Source: Acidiluteibacter sp965660325 (GTDB lineage: Bacteria; Bacteroidota; Bacteroidia; Flavobacteriales_E; Vicingaceae). From it: a DNA stretch of 8,309 bases. The notes under the pieces were generated by a model that was given only the letters and a program-made list of their open reading frames with translations, had not been told where the DNA came from and ran no database searches. The first letter of the stretch is position 1, and every line of letters begins with the position of its first letter. The stretch covers positions 1-8,309 of the forward strand of contig CBFHZL010000112.1 of the NCBI GenBank assembly GCA_965660325.1. The letters run 5' to 3'. The translations under genes were made by a program, and so were the position numbers. Positions 1 to 6,312 of the stretch are shown one piece after another.

Positions 1-145
1 TTATAAATTCTATTTTGCAAATGATGAGTGGGTAATGATTCGACCATCAGGAACAGAGCCAGTTTTGAGAACCTATGCTGAATCTGCAACTACAGAAGGA
101 GCTTTTGCGATTTTAAAGGCAACGCATGAGGCGTTTAAAGGATAA
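1..145 (+). CDS. Phosphoglucomutase/phosphomannomutase, C-terminal end only (5' truncated by window)
   Basis: The frame beginning at base 2 is open from the window edge and ends at TAA 143-145, giving the last 47 residues of a protein. It contains RPSGTEP (bases 41-61), the phosphate-binding signature of domain 4 in alpha-D-phosphohexomutases, followed by a TYAES segment and a C-terminal helix, as in this family. These cytoplasmic enzymes interconvert hexose 1-phosphates and 6-phosphates using a phosphoserine in the N-terminal part, which is outside the window. The fragment fits bacterial phosphoglucomutase or phosphomannomutase. Substrate preference cannot be judged from it, so no gene symbol is given. 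The gene converges on apaG and is separated from it by a hairpin terminator. Confidence 0.9.
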   Translation, partial: YKFYFANDEWVMIRPSGTEPVLRTYAESATTEGAFAILKATHEAFKG

Positions 146-167
146 AAGCAATTAAAGTATATTGATT

Positions 168-204
168 AAAAGCGGTTTTAGAGAATTCTAAAGCCGCTTT
201 TTTT
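168..204 (+). terminator. Rho-independent terminator after the phosphohexomutase gene
   Basis: Bases 168-182 and 187-201 pair over 15 positions with one G-U wobble around a 4-base GAAT loop. The stem has a GCGG/CCGC core, and the 3' arm runs into seven consecutive T (198-204). It starts 22 bases after the mutase stop codon. Because apaG converges from the other side, the hairpin could also act on the - strand. There it would be followed by only four T and then mixed sequence, so it is a better terminator for the + strand. Confidence 0.9.
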
Positions 205-244
205 GCGTTAAACTTAAAATTGGTTACTAAATCTGATTTGATAG

Positions 245-631
245 CTAATTCAACAACGTCGGCATGCAAAAACTAAATGCGGCTATGGGAATAAGGTAGT
301 TCTCATTTTCAGACAAGTTCTTCATCAGGTAGCTGCCGCTCATTTTGCCAATTGGCGTCTTAAATACGCAAAAAGACTGGTACGCATATTTTTCTAAAGG
401 TAGCAATGTCGGTTGTTGTCCAACCACACCTTCTCCTTTTACTTCTCTTTTGTGACCATTTGCATCTACAATCATCCAATGTCGTCTTAAAAGTTGCATG
501 GGCTCCTTCGAGCAGTTTTCAATCGTAACAGTGTATCTGAATACAAACAACTGCTCAAGTGGTTTAGATTCCAATGGGTCAAAGGTTGTTTTAACAGTAA
601 TCTTGATATCATTCGTTAGCGGTTGTACCAT
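245..631 (-). CDS. apaG: ApaG family protein
   Basis: The 128-residue product is close to the usual length of free-standing ApaG (about 125). It matches the family along its length: FRYTVTIEN (31-39), PMQLLRRHWMIVDANG (44-59), the hallmark GEGVVGQQP (66-74), TPIGKMSGSY in the second half and CMPTLLN at the C-terminus. ApaG is a single fibronectin-III-like beta-sandwich, probably cytoplasmic, since no signal peptide is present. It is named for genetic links to cobalt/magnesium resistance in enterobacteria and for its position beside apaH, but its biochemical role is poorly defined. No apaH is present here. The gene follows the plug-family gene with 11 intervening bases, so the two are probably co-transcribed. 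No Shine-Dalgarno sequence precedes the ATG. Identification is secure; function is not. Confidence 0.95.
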   Translation of the reverse strand: MVQPLTNDIKITVKTTFDPLESKPLEQLFVFRYTVTIENCSKEPMQLLRRHWMIVDANGHKREVKGEGVVGQQPTLLPLEKYAYQSFCVFKTPIGKMSGSYLMKNLSENENYLIPIAAFSFCMPTLLN

Positions 632-642
632 CCTAAGCGTTT

Positions 643-1983
643 TTATTCATTGAAATATAAACAAATTAATTGATCATAAACGGTCCCTTGCGGTCTGTGG
701 TACACAAATATGTAATAATTGTTCTGTGTTTCAAAGTGGGATCCTTCAATCGTGAGCACATCACCCTCTTTAGCACCGTCAGGTAAAAATATGTATTGAT
801 AGTTGTAGTATCCCTGTTTTAAGTACGGAGAGGCTTTGTATGCTTTGTCGGTGTAATCGTACTGCATTTTGAACTCATCCATAAACTCCCAATTACTCAA
901 TCGACCAAAAACGTAAAGATTACCGTTGCTAAGCGGCTGTGGATAGTTGAGCTGAAAGTGAACTTTGGCATAATCCGCTTCATTGAAACTATCTCTGCTA
1001 TCATCTCTTTTAATTAAATATTGCCCATTTAAATCTTGTTGAAAAAGATAGCGTTGAGAAGATCTTGACAATTCTGGAAATAAATAGGCATGTGTCTTTT
1101 GGTCATCTTCAAAAGCAATTCTGCTCACATTCATCGATTGGTAGCGAAGGTCTTTCAAATCAAAATTGCGAAATTCATTTCCTGCCCAGAATAGATTCTT
1201 GTCCTCGTAATTGTATTCCAATTCATTTCCTTTCATAAATAGCGGTTTCAATCCGGTGATTGCATTGTCCCATCGAAAGTTTTGACGAATAACAATATTA
1301 ATGTCTTGGTACGGGTCCGCAATGGTGTAATTGGGGTATAAAACTGAGAAGTCAACTTCCTGCTTGTAATCTCTGTATCTGGCTAAGGTGGCCGGACGTA
1401 TATTTGACTCCACCTCGACTTTATTATCTACAATATAAAATTGTTTGGTCAGTAATAATTGGCTTTCATCGTTATTTGCATATACCTTTAATAAGTAATT
1501 TCCTGATTTTTTAAAACTAAAATCTTGGTTGGGAAATTTTAACTGATAATTCACATAAGGCTGCAAGGTGTTAAACGAAAATAAATAGTCCTCTATAAAC
1601 CCATTGGAAAATCCATTGAGGTACTCAGGTTCTGTTAGTATGGAAGGTTCCCAGTTGGCATCACAATGAACAAAACTAAAGTTATAATTCTCAAAATCTT
1701 TACCCATAACATCAAAGCTGAGCGTCAGTTGTTTATTGTCCCCCATATACAGAATAGGGTAGGTCAACTGGTCGTCACTTTGAAATAACTTAACTGTTTT
1801 TACACCTTCCATGTAAACGTGGTCGTTATACCGTAAAAAATCTTCTTTGAAGTATTCCGTTTGATTTCTGATAGAATCCTTGCTTTTTTGATCTGAAGAG
1901 GAAGTTTTTTGAGTGGTTGAACATCCAAAAAATAGGAGGAGGGAAAAGATAAAACATCCGTTTTTCATGCTGTAAAATTTCAT
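643..1983 (-). CDS. Type IX secretion system plug-family protein (former DUF5103), predicted lipoprotein
   Basis: The 446-residue protein matches the DUF5103/T9SS plug family. The N-terminal beta domain (about 55-185) has the typical W-x-PS-x-L-x-x-x-EYLNGF run and a SFNTLQPYVNYQLKFPN segment (136-152). The C-terminal part has GNLYVFGRLSNWEF (354-367) and ends with the family's ETQNNYYIFVYHRPQG block. In Flavobacterium johnsoniae a protein of this family binds the outer-membrane translocon SprA and closes its periplasmic end. Residues 11-20 are hydrophobic and are followed by Cys21 (LFFG|C), so the signal peptide looks like that of a lipoprotein. The stretch after Cys21 (STTQKTSSS) lacks the acidic residues of Bacteroidetes surface-export signals, which predicts a periplasm-facing anchor. 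Met6 (base 1968) is an alternative start with a more typical signal length. It is the first gene of a unit with apaG. Confidence 0.88.
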   Translation of the reverse strand: MKFYSMKNGCFIFSLLLFFGCSTTQKTSSSDQKSKDSIRNQTEYFKEDFLRYNDHVYMEGVKTVKLFQSDDQLTYPILYMGDNKQLTLSFDVMGKDFENYNFSFVHCDANWEPSILTEPEYLNGFSNGFIEDYLFSFNTLQPYVNYQLKFPNQDFSFKKSGNYLLKVYANNDESQLLLTKQFYIVDNKVEVESNIRPATLARYRDYKQEVDFSVLYPNYTIADPYQDINIVIRQNFRWDNAITGLKPLFMKGNELEYNYEDKNLFWAGNEFRNFDLKDLRYQSMNVSRIAFEDDQKTHAYLFPELSRSSQRYLFQQDLNGQYLIKRDDSRDSFNEADYAKVHFQLNYPQPLSNGNLYVFGRLSNWEFMDEFKMQYDYTDKAYKASPYLKQGYYNYQYIFLPDGAKEGDVLTIEGSHFETQNNYYIFVYHRPQGTVYDQLICLYFNE

Positions 1984-2098
1984 ATCTGGTAAAGTTATAG
2001 CAATTAACGGTTATTTGGTAGCTTCATCTATCTAAATCTTTTTCTTCAATGCTCTTTTTGCAAATTGTGTCACTTTATACCTATAAATCGGGTGTCGT

Positions 2099-2159
2099 TC
2101 TCTTTTCATTTATGAGCGATATTTTACCCTTTAATGGTAGTTCGCTCAAACCAAAGAGA
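2099..2159. repeat. Long imperfect inverted repeat (61 nt)
   Basis: Three nested pairings share one centre. The outer pair is TCTCTTT (2099-2105) with AAAGAGA (2153-2159). The middle pair is TGAGCGA (2113-2119) with TCGCTCA (2142-2148). The inner pair is TACC (2125-2128) with GGTA (2136-2139), around a 7-base loop. Both 7-bp arms are perfect. There is no T run next to it and it lies between divergent genes, so it does not look like a terminator. It could be a regulatory structure or protein-binding site; function is unknown. Confidence 0.5.
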
Positions 2160-2171
2160 CACATAGTTGTT

Positions 2172-2189
2172 AAATTAAAAATTTAATTT
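2172..2189. repeat. AT-only dyad upstream of nqrA
   Basis: AAATTAAA (2172-2179) and TTTAATTT (2182-2189) form perfect 8-bp arms separated by two A. The two-base spacer is too short for a hairpin, so any role would be as bendable DNA or a protein site. In DNA this AT-rich such a match can arise by chance. Confidence 0.3.
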
Positions 2190-2214
2190 TTAAGCTGAAT
2201 CAATAGATTTTAGG

Positions 2215-2231
2215 CACGTTAATAAAACGTG
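2215..2231. promoter_or_regulatory. Operator-like dyad upstream of the nqrA promoter
   Basis: CACGTT (2215-2220) and AACGTG (2226-2231) are perfect 6-bp inverted arms around AATAA. The 17-bp span and GC-containing arms in an AT-rich background resemble a dimeric regulator site. It ends 21 bases before the -33 TTG, a position suited to an activator or upstream repressor. No regulator can be named. Confidence 0.4.
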
Positions 2232-2252
2232 AAAAAATGTTGATTAAAAAAC

Positions 2253-2282
2253 TTGTCCAAAGGACAGTAATAATTAAATTTG
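2253..2282 (+). promoter_or_regulatory. nqrA operon promoter, Bacteroidetes type
   Basis: A TTG at 2253-2255 (-33 element) is followed after 19 bases by TAAATTTG at 2275-2282, a full match to the Bacteroidetes -7 consensus TAnnTTTG. Transcription would start a few bases downstream, around 2286-2290, leaving a leader of about 25 bases before the ATG at 2312. This position rules against the upstream in-frame ATG at 2237 as the nqrA start. Confidence 0.7.
2254..2266. promoter_or_regulatory. Short dyad overlapping the nqrA -33 element
   Basis: TGTCC (2254-2258) and GGACA (2262-2266) are perfect 5-bp inverted arms around AAA. The left arm overlaps the -33 TTG and the rest lies in the promoter spacer, so a protein bound here would block RNA polymerase. 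The arms are short, so this is only a candidate operator. Confidence 0.35.
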
Positions 2283-2311
2283 CGCCCGATTTGTATATTG
2301 AAACAATTACT

Positions 2312-3664
2312 ATGTCTAAAGAGATAAAAATCAAACGCGGTAAAGATATTAAGCTTGTTGGTTCAGCTGATAAGATACATACCAATGCTTTACACGCTGA
2401 AACTGTTGCTTTGAAGCCGGGAGACTTTATAGGAGTTCGTCCGAAAATGTTAGTAAAAGAGGGAGATGTTGTAAAGGCAGGAACTCCGATTTTTTACGAC
2501 AAAAATCATGAACAAGTGAAATTTGTTGCACCACTAAGTGGAACAATAGCTGAAATTAAGCGAGGCGCAAAGCGTGTCATCCTAGAAGTGATTATAAAAG
2601 TAGACAAAGAAACAGTCTACGAAAAGCACAATGTGTCTGATGTAAAAGGCATGGACGGACAGCAAGTTAAAGAAGTGATGATGGAAGCAGGTCTTTGGCC
2701 AATGGTTCGTCAACGTCCTTTCGACGTAATTGCTAATCCTAATGAGGCACCTAAAGCTATTTTTATCTCTGCTTTTGATTCAAGCCCATTGGCTCCTGAT
2801 TATGATTTTATTTTACATGGTCAAGAAGCAGCTTTTCAAGCAGGTATTGAGGCGATTGCTAAATTAACTGCAGGAAAGGTTCATTTGAATGTAAGAGGTA
2901 ATATAAAGGCTGATGATGCTTTTGCTAACGCTAAAGGTGTTCAAATTAATAAGGTTACAGGTCCTCACCCGGCGGGTAATGTTGGTGTTCAGATACACCA
3001 CATTGATCCAATTGGTAAAGGCGAGACTGTTTGGTTTGTAAACCCTCAAGATGTAGCTACAATCGGTAAGTTTTTCTTAGGTGGCCAGTTCGATGCTTCA
3101 AGAATCATAGCTTTAGCAGGTTCTGAAGTAAATGCACCAAAGTATTATAGAACCGTATTGGGTGCGCCTGCATCTGCTGTGTTGACAGGAAATATTAAAG
3201 AAGGTACTAAGCGATTTATATCTGGGAACGTTTTAACCGGTTCTCGAATTGAAGAGACGGGATATGTTGGTTTTTACGATCACCAAGTTACTGTATTGCC
3301 TGAGAATCACGAGCCTGAATTTTTCGGATGGATTGCTCCTAACTTCGGTAAATGGTCTGCTTCAAGAGCATTGTTCTCTTGGTTAACACCAAATAAAGAG
3401 TACAAATTAGATACTAAAATGAACGGTGAGGAAAGAGCCTATGTGGTAACAGGGCAATATGAGGCTGTTTTTCCATTTGAGATCTATCCACAGCAACTTG
3501 TTAAATCTATCATGATAGAGGATATCGAGTCAATGGAAGAATTAGGTATCTACGAAGTAGCTCCGGAAGACTTTGCGCTATGCGAAGTAGTTTGTACTTC
3601 AAAAATGCCTGTTCAGTCTATTGTACGCGACGGATTAGAAAAATTAAGAATTGAATCATTATAA
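2312..3664 (+). CDS. nqrA: Na+-translocating NADH:quinone reductase subunit A
   Basis: From the ATG at 2312 the product has 450 residues, close to the family length of about 447, and starts MSKEIKIKRGKD like other NqrA proteins. Visible family blocks are IGVRPKMLVKEGD (40-52), VKFVAPLSGTIAEIKRGAKR (69-88), GLWPMVRQRPF (127-137) and PKAIFISAFDSSPLAPD (147-163). NqrA is a soluble, RnfC-related subunit on the cytoplasmic face of the complex and has been implicated in quinone interaction. An in-frame ATG at 2237 would add 25 residues, but that stretch contains the promoter and does not resemble the family N-terminus. It is the first gene of the operon, 24 bases before nqrB, and no frameshift is visible. 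Confidence 0.97.
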   Translation: MSKEIKIKRGKDIKLVGSADKIHTNALHAETVALKPGDFIGVRPKMLVKEGDVVKAGTPIFYDKNHEQVKFVAPLSGTIAEIKRGAKRVILEVIIKVDKETVYEKHNVSDVKGMDGQQVKEVMMEAGLWPMVRQRPFDVIANPNEAPKAIFISAFDSSPLAPDYDFILHGQEAAFQAGIEAIAKLTAGKVHLNVRGNIKADDAFANAKGVQINKVTGPHPAGNVGVQIHHIDPIGKGETVWFVNPQDVATIGKFFLGGQFDASRIIALAGSEVNAPKYYRTVLGAPASAVLTGNIKEGTKRFISGNVLTGSRIEETGYVGFYDHQVTVLPENHEPEFFGWIAPNFGKWSASRALFSWLTPNKEYKLDTKMNGEERAYVVTGQYEAVFPFEIYPQQLVKSIMIEDIESMEELGIYEVAPEDFALCEVVCTSKMPVQSIVRDGLEKLRIESL

Positions 3665-3688
3665 ATCAACATCTAAAAATTACACAAC

Positions 3689-4873
3689 GTGAAGATATTT
3701 AGAAATATATTGGATGCTGTAAAGCCAAACTTTGAAAAGGGTGGTAAGTTGGAAAAATACTATCCTGCTTACGATGCTTTTGAAACGTTTTTGTTCGTTC
3801 CGGGACATACGGCAAATACAGGAGCTCACATTCGTGATGCGATCGATTTGAAAAGAACAATGGTAACAGTAATCCTTGCAATGGTTCCTGCTTTACTATT
3901 TGGAATATGGAACACCGGATATCAGCACTTCTTGGCATTGGGTCAACCTGATGCAACTTTCCTTGATATGGTTACTTTTGGAGCAATTAAAGTGCTTCCA
4001 ATTGTGGTGGTTTCCTATGCGGTAGGTCTGGGAGTAGAATTCGTATTTGGAATCATAAATGGCCACAGNNNNNNNNNNNNNNNNNNNNNNNNNNNNNNNN
4101 NNNNNNNNNNNNNNNNNNNNNNNNNNNNNNNNNNNNNNNNNNNNNNNNNNNNNNNNNNNNNNNNNNNTGGTAAAGAAGTGTTTGGTGGTACAGGAATGAA
4201 CATTATTAACGTGGCGCTTACAGCTCGTGCCTTTTTGTTCTTTGCTTATCCTACACTTATGTCAGGTGATAAAGTATGGATTGATACGTCATTAGCTGCA
4301 GGTGAAACTATGGCAGACGGATATACTGGCGCAACTTTATTAGCGCAGTCAACAGAATCTGCAACTACATACGTTAACGCTGCAGGTGTTCAATACACCG
4401 ATATTTTCTCTTCCGCTTTCTTGGGAATGATTCCTGGGTCTATTGGAGAAACATCTACGTTAGCCATTTTATTAGGTGCAGCTTTATTATTGTACACCGG
4501 TATCGCAAGCTGGAGAATTATGTTGTCAGGAGTGGTTGGCGCTCTTGTTATGGGATTAATCTTCAACGCTTTTGCAGTAAACCCATTTATGGAAGTTCCT
4601 GCAATTAACCAATTAGTATTTGGTGGTTTTGCCTTTGGAATTGTATTTATGGCAACTGATCCGGTTACTGCTTCTCAAACCAATCGAGGTAAATGGATTT
4701 ATGGATTCCTCATCGGATTGTTCTCTATAATGATTAGAGTATTTAACCCTGCATATCCTGAAGGAGTAATGTTAGCAATCTTATTCATGAACATTATGGC
4801 GCCGCTTATCGATCACTACGTGATTCAAGGAAACATTAATAAGCGTTTAAAACGAGTAAAAGTAGCTGCATAA
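3689..4873 (+). CDS. nqrB: Na+-translocating NADH:quinone reductase subunit B (contains an N gap)
   Basis: This multi-spanning inner-membrane subunit, related to RnfD, carries a covalently bound FMN and forms part of the sodium and quinone path. It starts with GTG (3689), 24 bases after nqrA, and begins MKIFRNILDAVKPNF. Family blocks include HIRDAIDLKRTM (47-58), KEVFGGTGMN (162-171) and ALTARAFLFFAYP (176-188). The flavinylation motif DGYTGAT (210-216) places the FMN on Thr216 (ACT, 4334-4336). The nominal length is 394 residues, against about 415 in Vibrio cholerae. Residues 127-160 are unreadable because of 99 N, but the frame is the same on both sides. Numbering after residue 126 depends on the true gap size. 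The C-terminus is basic (NKRLKRVKVAA). Confidence 0.96.
   Translation: MKIFRNILDAVKPNFEKGGKLEKYYPAYDAFETFLFVPGHTANTGAHIRDAIDLKRTMVTVILAMVPALLFGIWNTGYQHFLALGQPDATFLDMVTFGAIKVLPIVVVSYAVGLGVEFVFGIINGHXXXXXXXXXXXXXXXXXXXXXXXXXXXXXXXXXXGKEVFGGTGMNIINVALTARAFLFFAYPTLMSGDKVWIDTSLAAGETMADGYTGATLLAQSTESATTYVNAAGVQYTDIFSSAFLGMIPGSIGETSTLAILLGAALLLYTGIASWRIMLSGVVGALVMGLIFNAFAVNPFMEVPAINQLVFGGFAFGIVFMATDPVTASQTNRGKWIYGFLIGLFSIMIRVFNPAYPEGVMLAILFMNIMAPLIDHYVIQGNINKRLKRVKVAA
4069..4167. other. Run of 99 undetermined bases within nqrB
   Basis: All bases from 4069 to 4167 are N. Upstream the reading ends ...IINGH plus AG-, which fits Ser or Arg. Downstream it resumes at GKEVFGGTG. The length is a multiple of three and keeps the frame. 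In homologues this part holds a conserved NEGF-type segment and a membrane helix, so no accessory insertion needs to be supposed. Confidence 0.99.
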
Positions 4874-4891
4874 GCTTTAAAATTTAAAGAC

Positions 4892-5614
4892 ATGGACGTA
4901 AATAAGAACAGTTATATTTTTGGTTTTTCTGCAATTCTTGTAATTGTAGTTGCAGCGGTACTATCATTTGCTGCTGAGAGCTTAAAGCCGATGCAAACCG
5001 AAAATGTAAGAATTGAAAAAATGCAAAATATTCTTACTTCGGTAGGAATAGAAACAACTCCTAGCAACGCTGGAGAACTTTTTGACCAATACATTGTAGA
5101 TCAAAAGTTGTTAAACAATGAAGGTAAAGTAGTAGAGAAAGAAGGTTTATCTGCTTTTGATATCGACGCTGTTAAACAATACAAGGATAAAAACCTAACT
5201 GCTGAAGAGAAGTATTACCCACTGTTTACTTTCGAAAATGAGGAAGGTAAAAAGTATATTGTACCTATGGCAGGAAAAGGACTTTGGGGTCCGATTTGGG
5301 GTTACGTAGCTTTTGCCGATGATATGAATACCATCACAGGGTCTACATTTGATCATAAATCAGAAACACCTGGATTGGGAGCAGAAATCAAAGAAAAGTT
5401 TTTTACAGATAAATTTATTGGTAAGACCATTTTTGATGGCAATGAATTCGTTTCTGTTGAAATTGTAAAAGGTGGTCAACCATGGGATTCTCCGCATAAA
5501 GTGGACGGAATATCTGGTGGAACAATTACAAGTGTTGGAGTAGGTGAAATGATGGAGAGAACACTTGGTGTTTATGTGCCATTTTTCAAGAATACTGCTA
5601 AAGCAAGTCTATAA
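4892..5614 (+). CDS. nqrC: Na+-translocating NADH:quinone reductase subunit C
   Basis: The 240-residue protein has one N-terminal membrane helix (about 8-31) and then a periplasmic FMN-binding domain. GKGLWGPIWGYVAF and HKSETPGLGAEI are typical NqrC/RnfG blocks. The flavinylation motif is DGISGGTITS, with the FMN-accepting threonine expected at residue 211 (ACA, 5522-5524). The textbook motif is S/T-G-A-T, and here Gly replaces Ala. I believe this variant is common in Bacteroidetes NqrC, so the site is probably active. NqrC passes electrons within the complex on the periplasmic side. Its ATG lies 18 bases after the nqrB stop and no strong Shine-Dalgarno sequence is present. Length is slightly below the V. 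cholerae protein (about 257). Confidence 0.97.
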   Translation: MDVNKNSYIFGFSAILVIVVAAVLSFAAESLKPMQTENVRIEKMQNILTSVGIETTPSNAGELFDQYIVDQKLLNNEGKVVEKEGLSAFDIDAVKQYKDKNLTAEEKYYPLFTFENEEGKKYIVPMAGKGLWGPIWGYVAFADDMNTITGSTFDHKSETPGLGAEIKEKFFTDKFIGKTIFDGNEFVSVEIVKGGQPWDSPHKVDGISGGTITSVGVGEMMERTLGVYVPFFKNTAKASL

Positions 5615-5635
5615 CTATTTAATTATATCACTATC

Positions 5636-6298
5636 ATGAGTGAAACAGCTGAAGTGAAAGTAAAGGAACCTTTATTTTCTAAGAAGAATAAAAAATTATT
5701 ATCAGATCCGTTAAACGATGACAACCCTATTACTATTCAAGTATTGGGTATTTGTTCCGCTTTAGCAATTACTGTTCAAGTGAAGCAAGCTTTTGTAATG
5801 TCTGTTTCGGTATTAGCCGTGATGATATTTGCAAACCTGATTGTATCGTTAATGAGAAATCTAATTCCTTCACGAGTTAGAATTATTGTACAATTAGTGA
5901 TTGTTGCCGCTTTGGTAATTTTGGTTGACCAGATTTTGAAAGCATTTGTGTACGATGTATCGAAACAACTATCGGTATTTGTTGGATTGATTATAACCAA
6001 CTGTATTATCATGGGTCGTTTGGAGGCATTTGCTTTGGGTAACAAACCATTCCCTTCTGTTTTAGACGCAATTGGTAATGCCGCAGGATATGCATGGATT
6101 TTGATTGTTGTAGCCATCTTTAGAGAGTTCTTCGGTAGTGGAAAACTATGGGGAGTTCAATTAATTCCTGATGCTTTTTATGAGTTCGGATACTTTAACA
6201 ATGGCTTGATGATTTTACCTCCAATGGCGTTGATTACCGTTGGTATCATTATCTGGGTGCAGCGTTCTAGAAATACAAAACTAATCGAGTCTAACTAA
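5636..6298 (+). CDS. nqrD: Na+-translocating NADH:quinone reductase subunit D
   Basis: This 220-residue hydrophobic protein has a hydrophilic N-terminal tail of about 30 residues and six predicted membrane helices, as in NqrD/RnfE. The half-helix cysteines are present: Cys40 in QVLGICSALAIT and Cys123 in GLIITNCIIMGRLEAFA. With the matching pair in NqrE they are the expected ligands of the intramembrane iron-sulfur centre seen in V. cholerae Na+-NQR. GRLEAFALGNKP and the REFFGSGKLWG block near residue 165 are also typical. The ATG is 21 bases after nqrC and is preceded by ACTATC rather than a Shine-Dalgarno sequence. The N-terminal tail is somewhat longer than in V. cholerae (about 210 residues in total), which is a minor difference. 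Confidence 0.97.
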   Translation: MSETAEVKVKEPLFSKKNKKLLSDPLNDDNPITIQVLGICSALAITVQVKQAFVMSVSVLAVMIFANLIVSLMRNLIPSRVRIIVQLVIVAALVILVDQILKAFVYDVSKQLSVFVGLIITNCIIMGRLEAFALGNKPFPSVLDAIGNAAGYAWILIVVAIFREFFGSGKLWGVQLIPDAFYEFGYFNNGLMILPPMALITVGIIIWVQRSRNTKLIESN

Positions 6299-6312
6299 GA
6301 AATATAACTATC

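Larger units (their letters stand above)
1984..2311. other. Divergent intergenic region between the plug-family gene and nqrA
   Basis: No credible gene lies in these 328 bases. The right half carries the nqrA promoter and several inverted repeats, listed separately. In the left half I looked for a Bacteroidetes -7 element (TAnnTTTG) on the - strand for the plug-apaG unit and found no good match. The closest sequences are ACAATTTG (2068-2061) and TAACTTTA (1997-1990), and neither has a TTG at the right distance upstream. Promoter assignment for the leftward unit therefore remains open. Confidence 0.7.

Noticed and set aside
2099..2159. Reading the long inverted repeat as a terminator
   Set aside because: No T run follows on either strand and the flanking genes diverge from this region, so there is no transcript to end here.
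2200..2385. Open frame of 61 codons on the - strand across the nqrA promoter
   Set aside because: It overlaps the promoter and the nqrA N-terminus, has no recognisable domain, and its composition follows from the AT-rich template.
3699..3956. 85-codon - strand frame within nqrB
   Set aside because: It is antisense to conserved nqrB codons and shows no family resemblance.
5776..6117. 113-codon open frame on the - strand inside nqrD
   Set aside because: It lies entirely antisense to a well-supported membrane protein gene. Its Ile/Thr/Asn-rich product is what antisense of hydrophobic codons gives.
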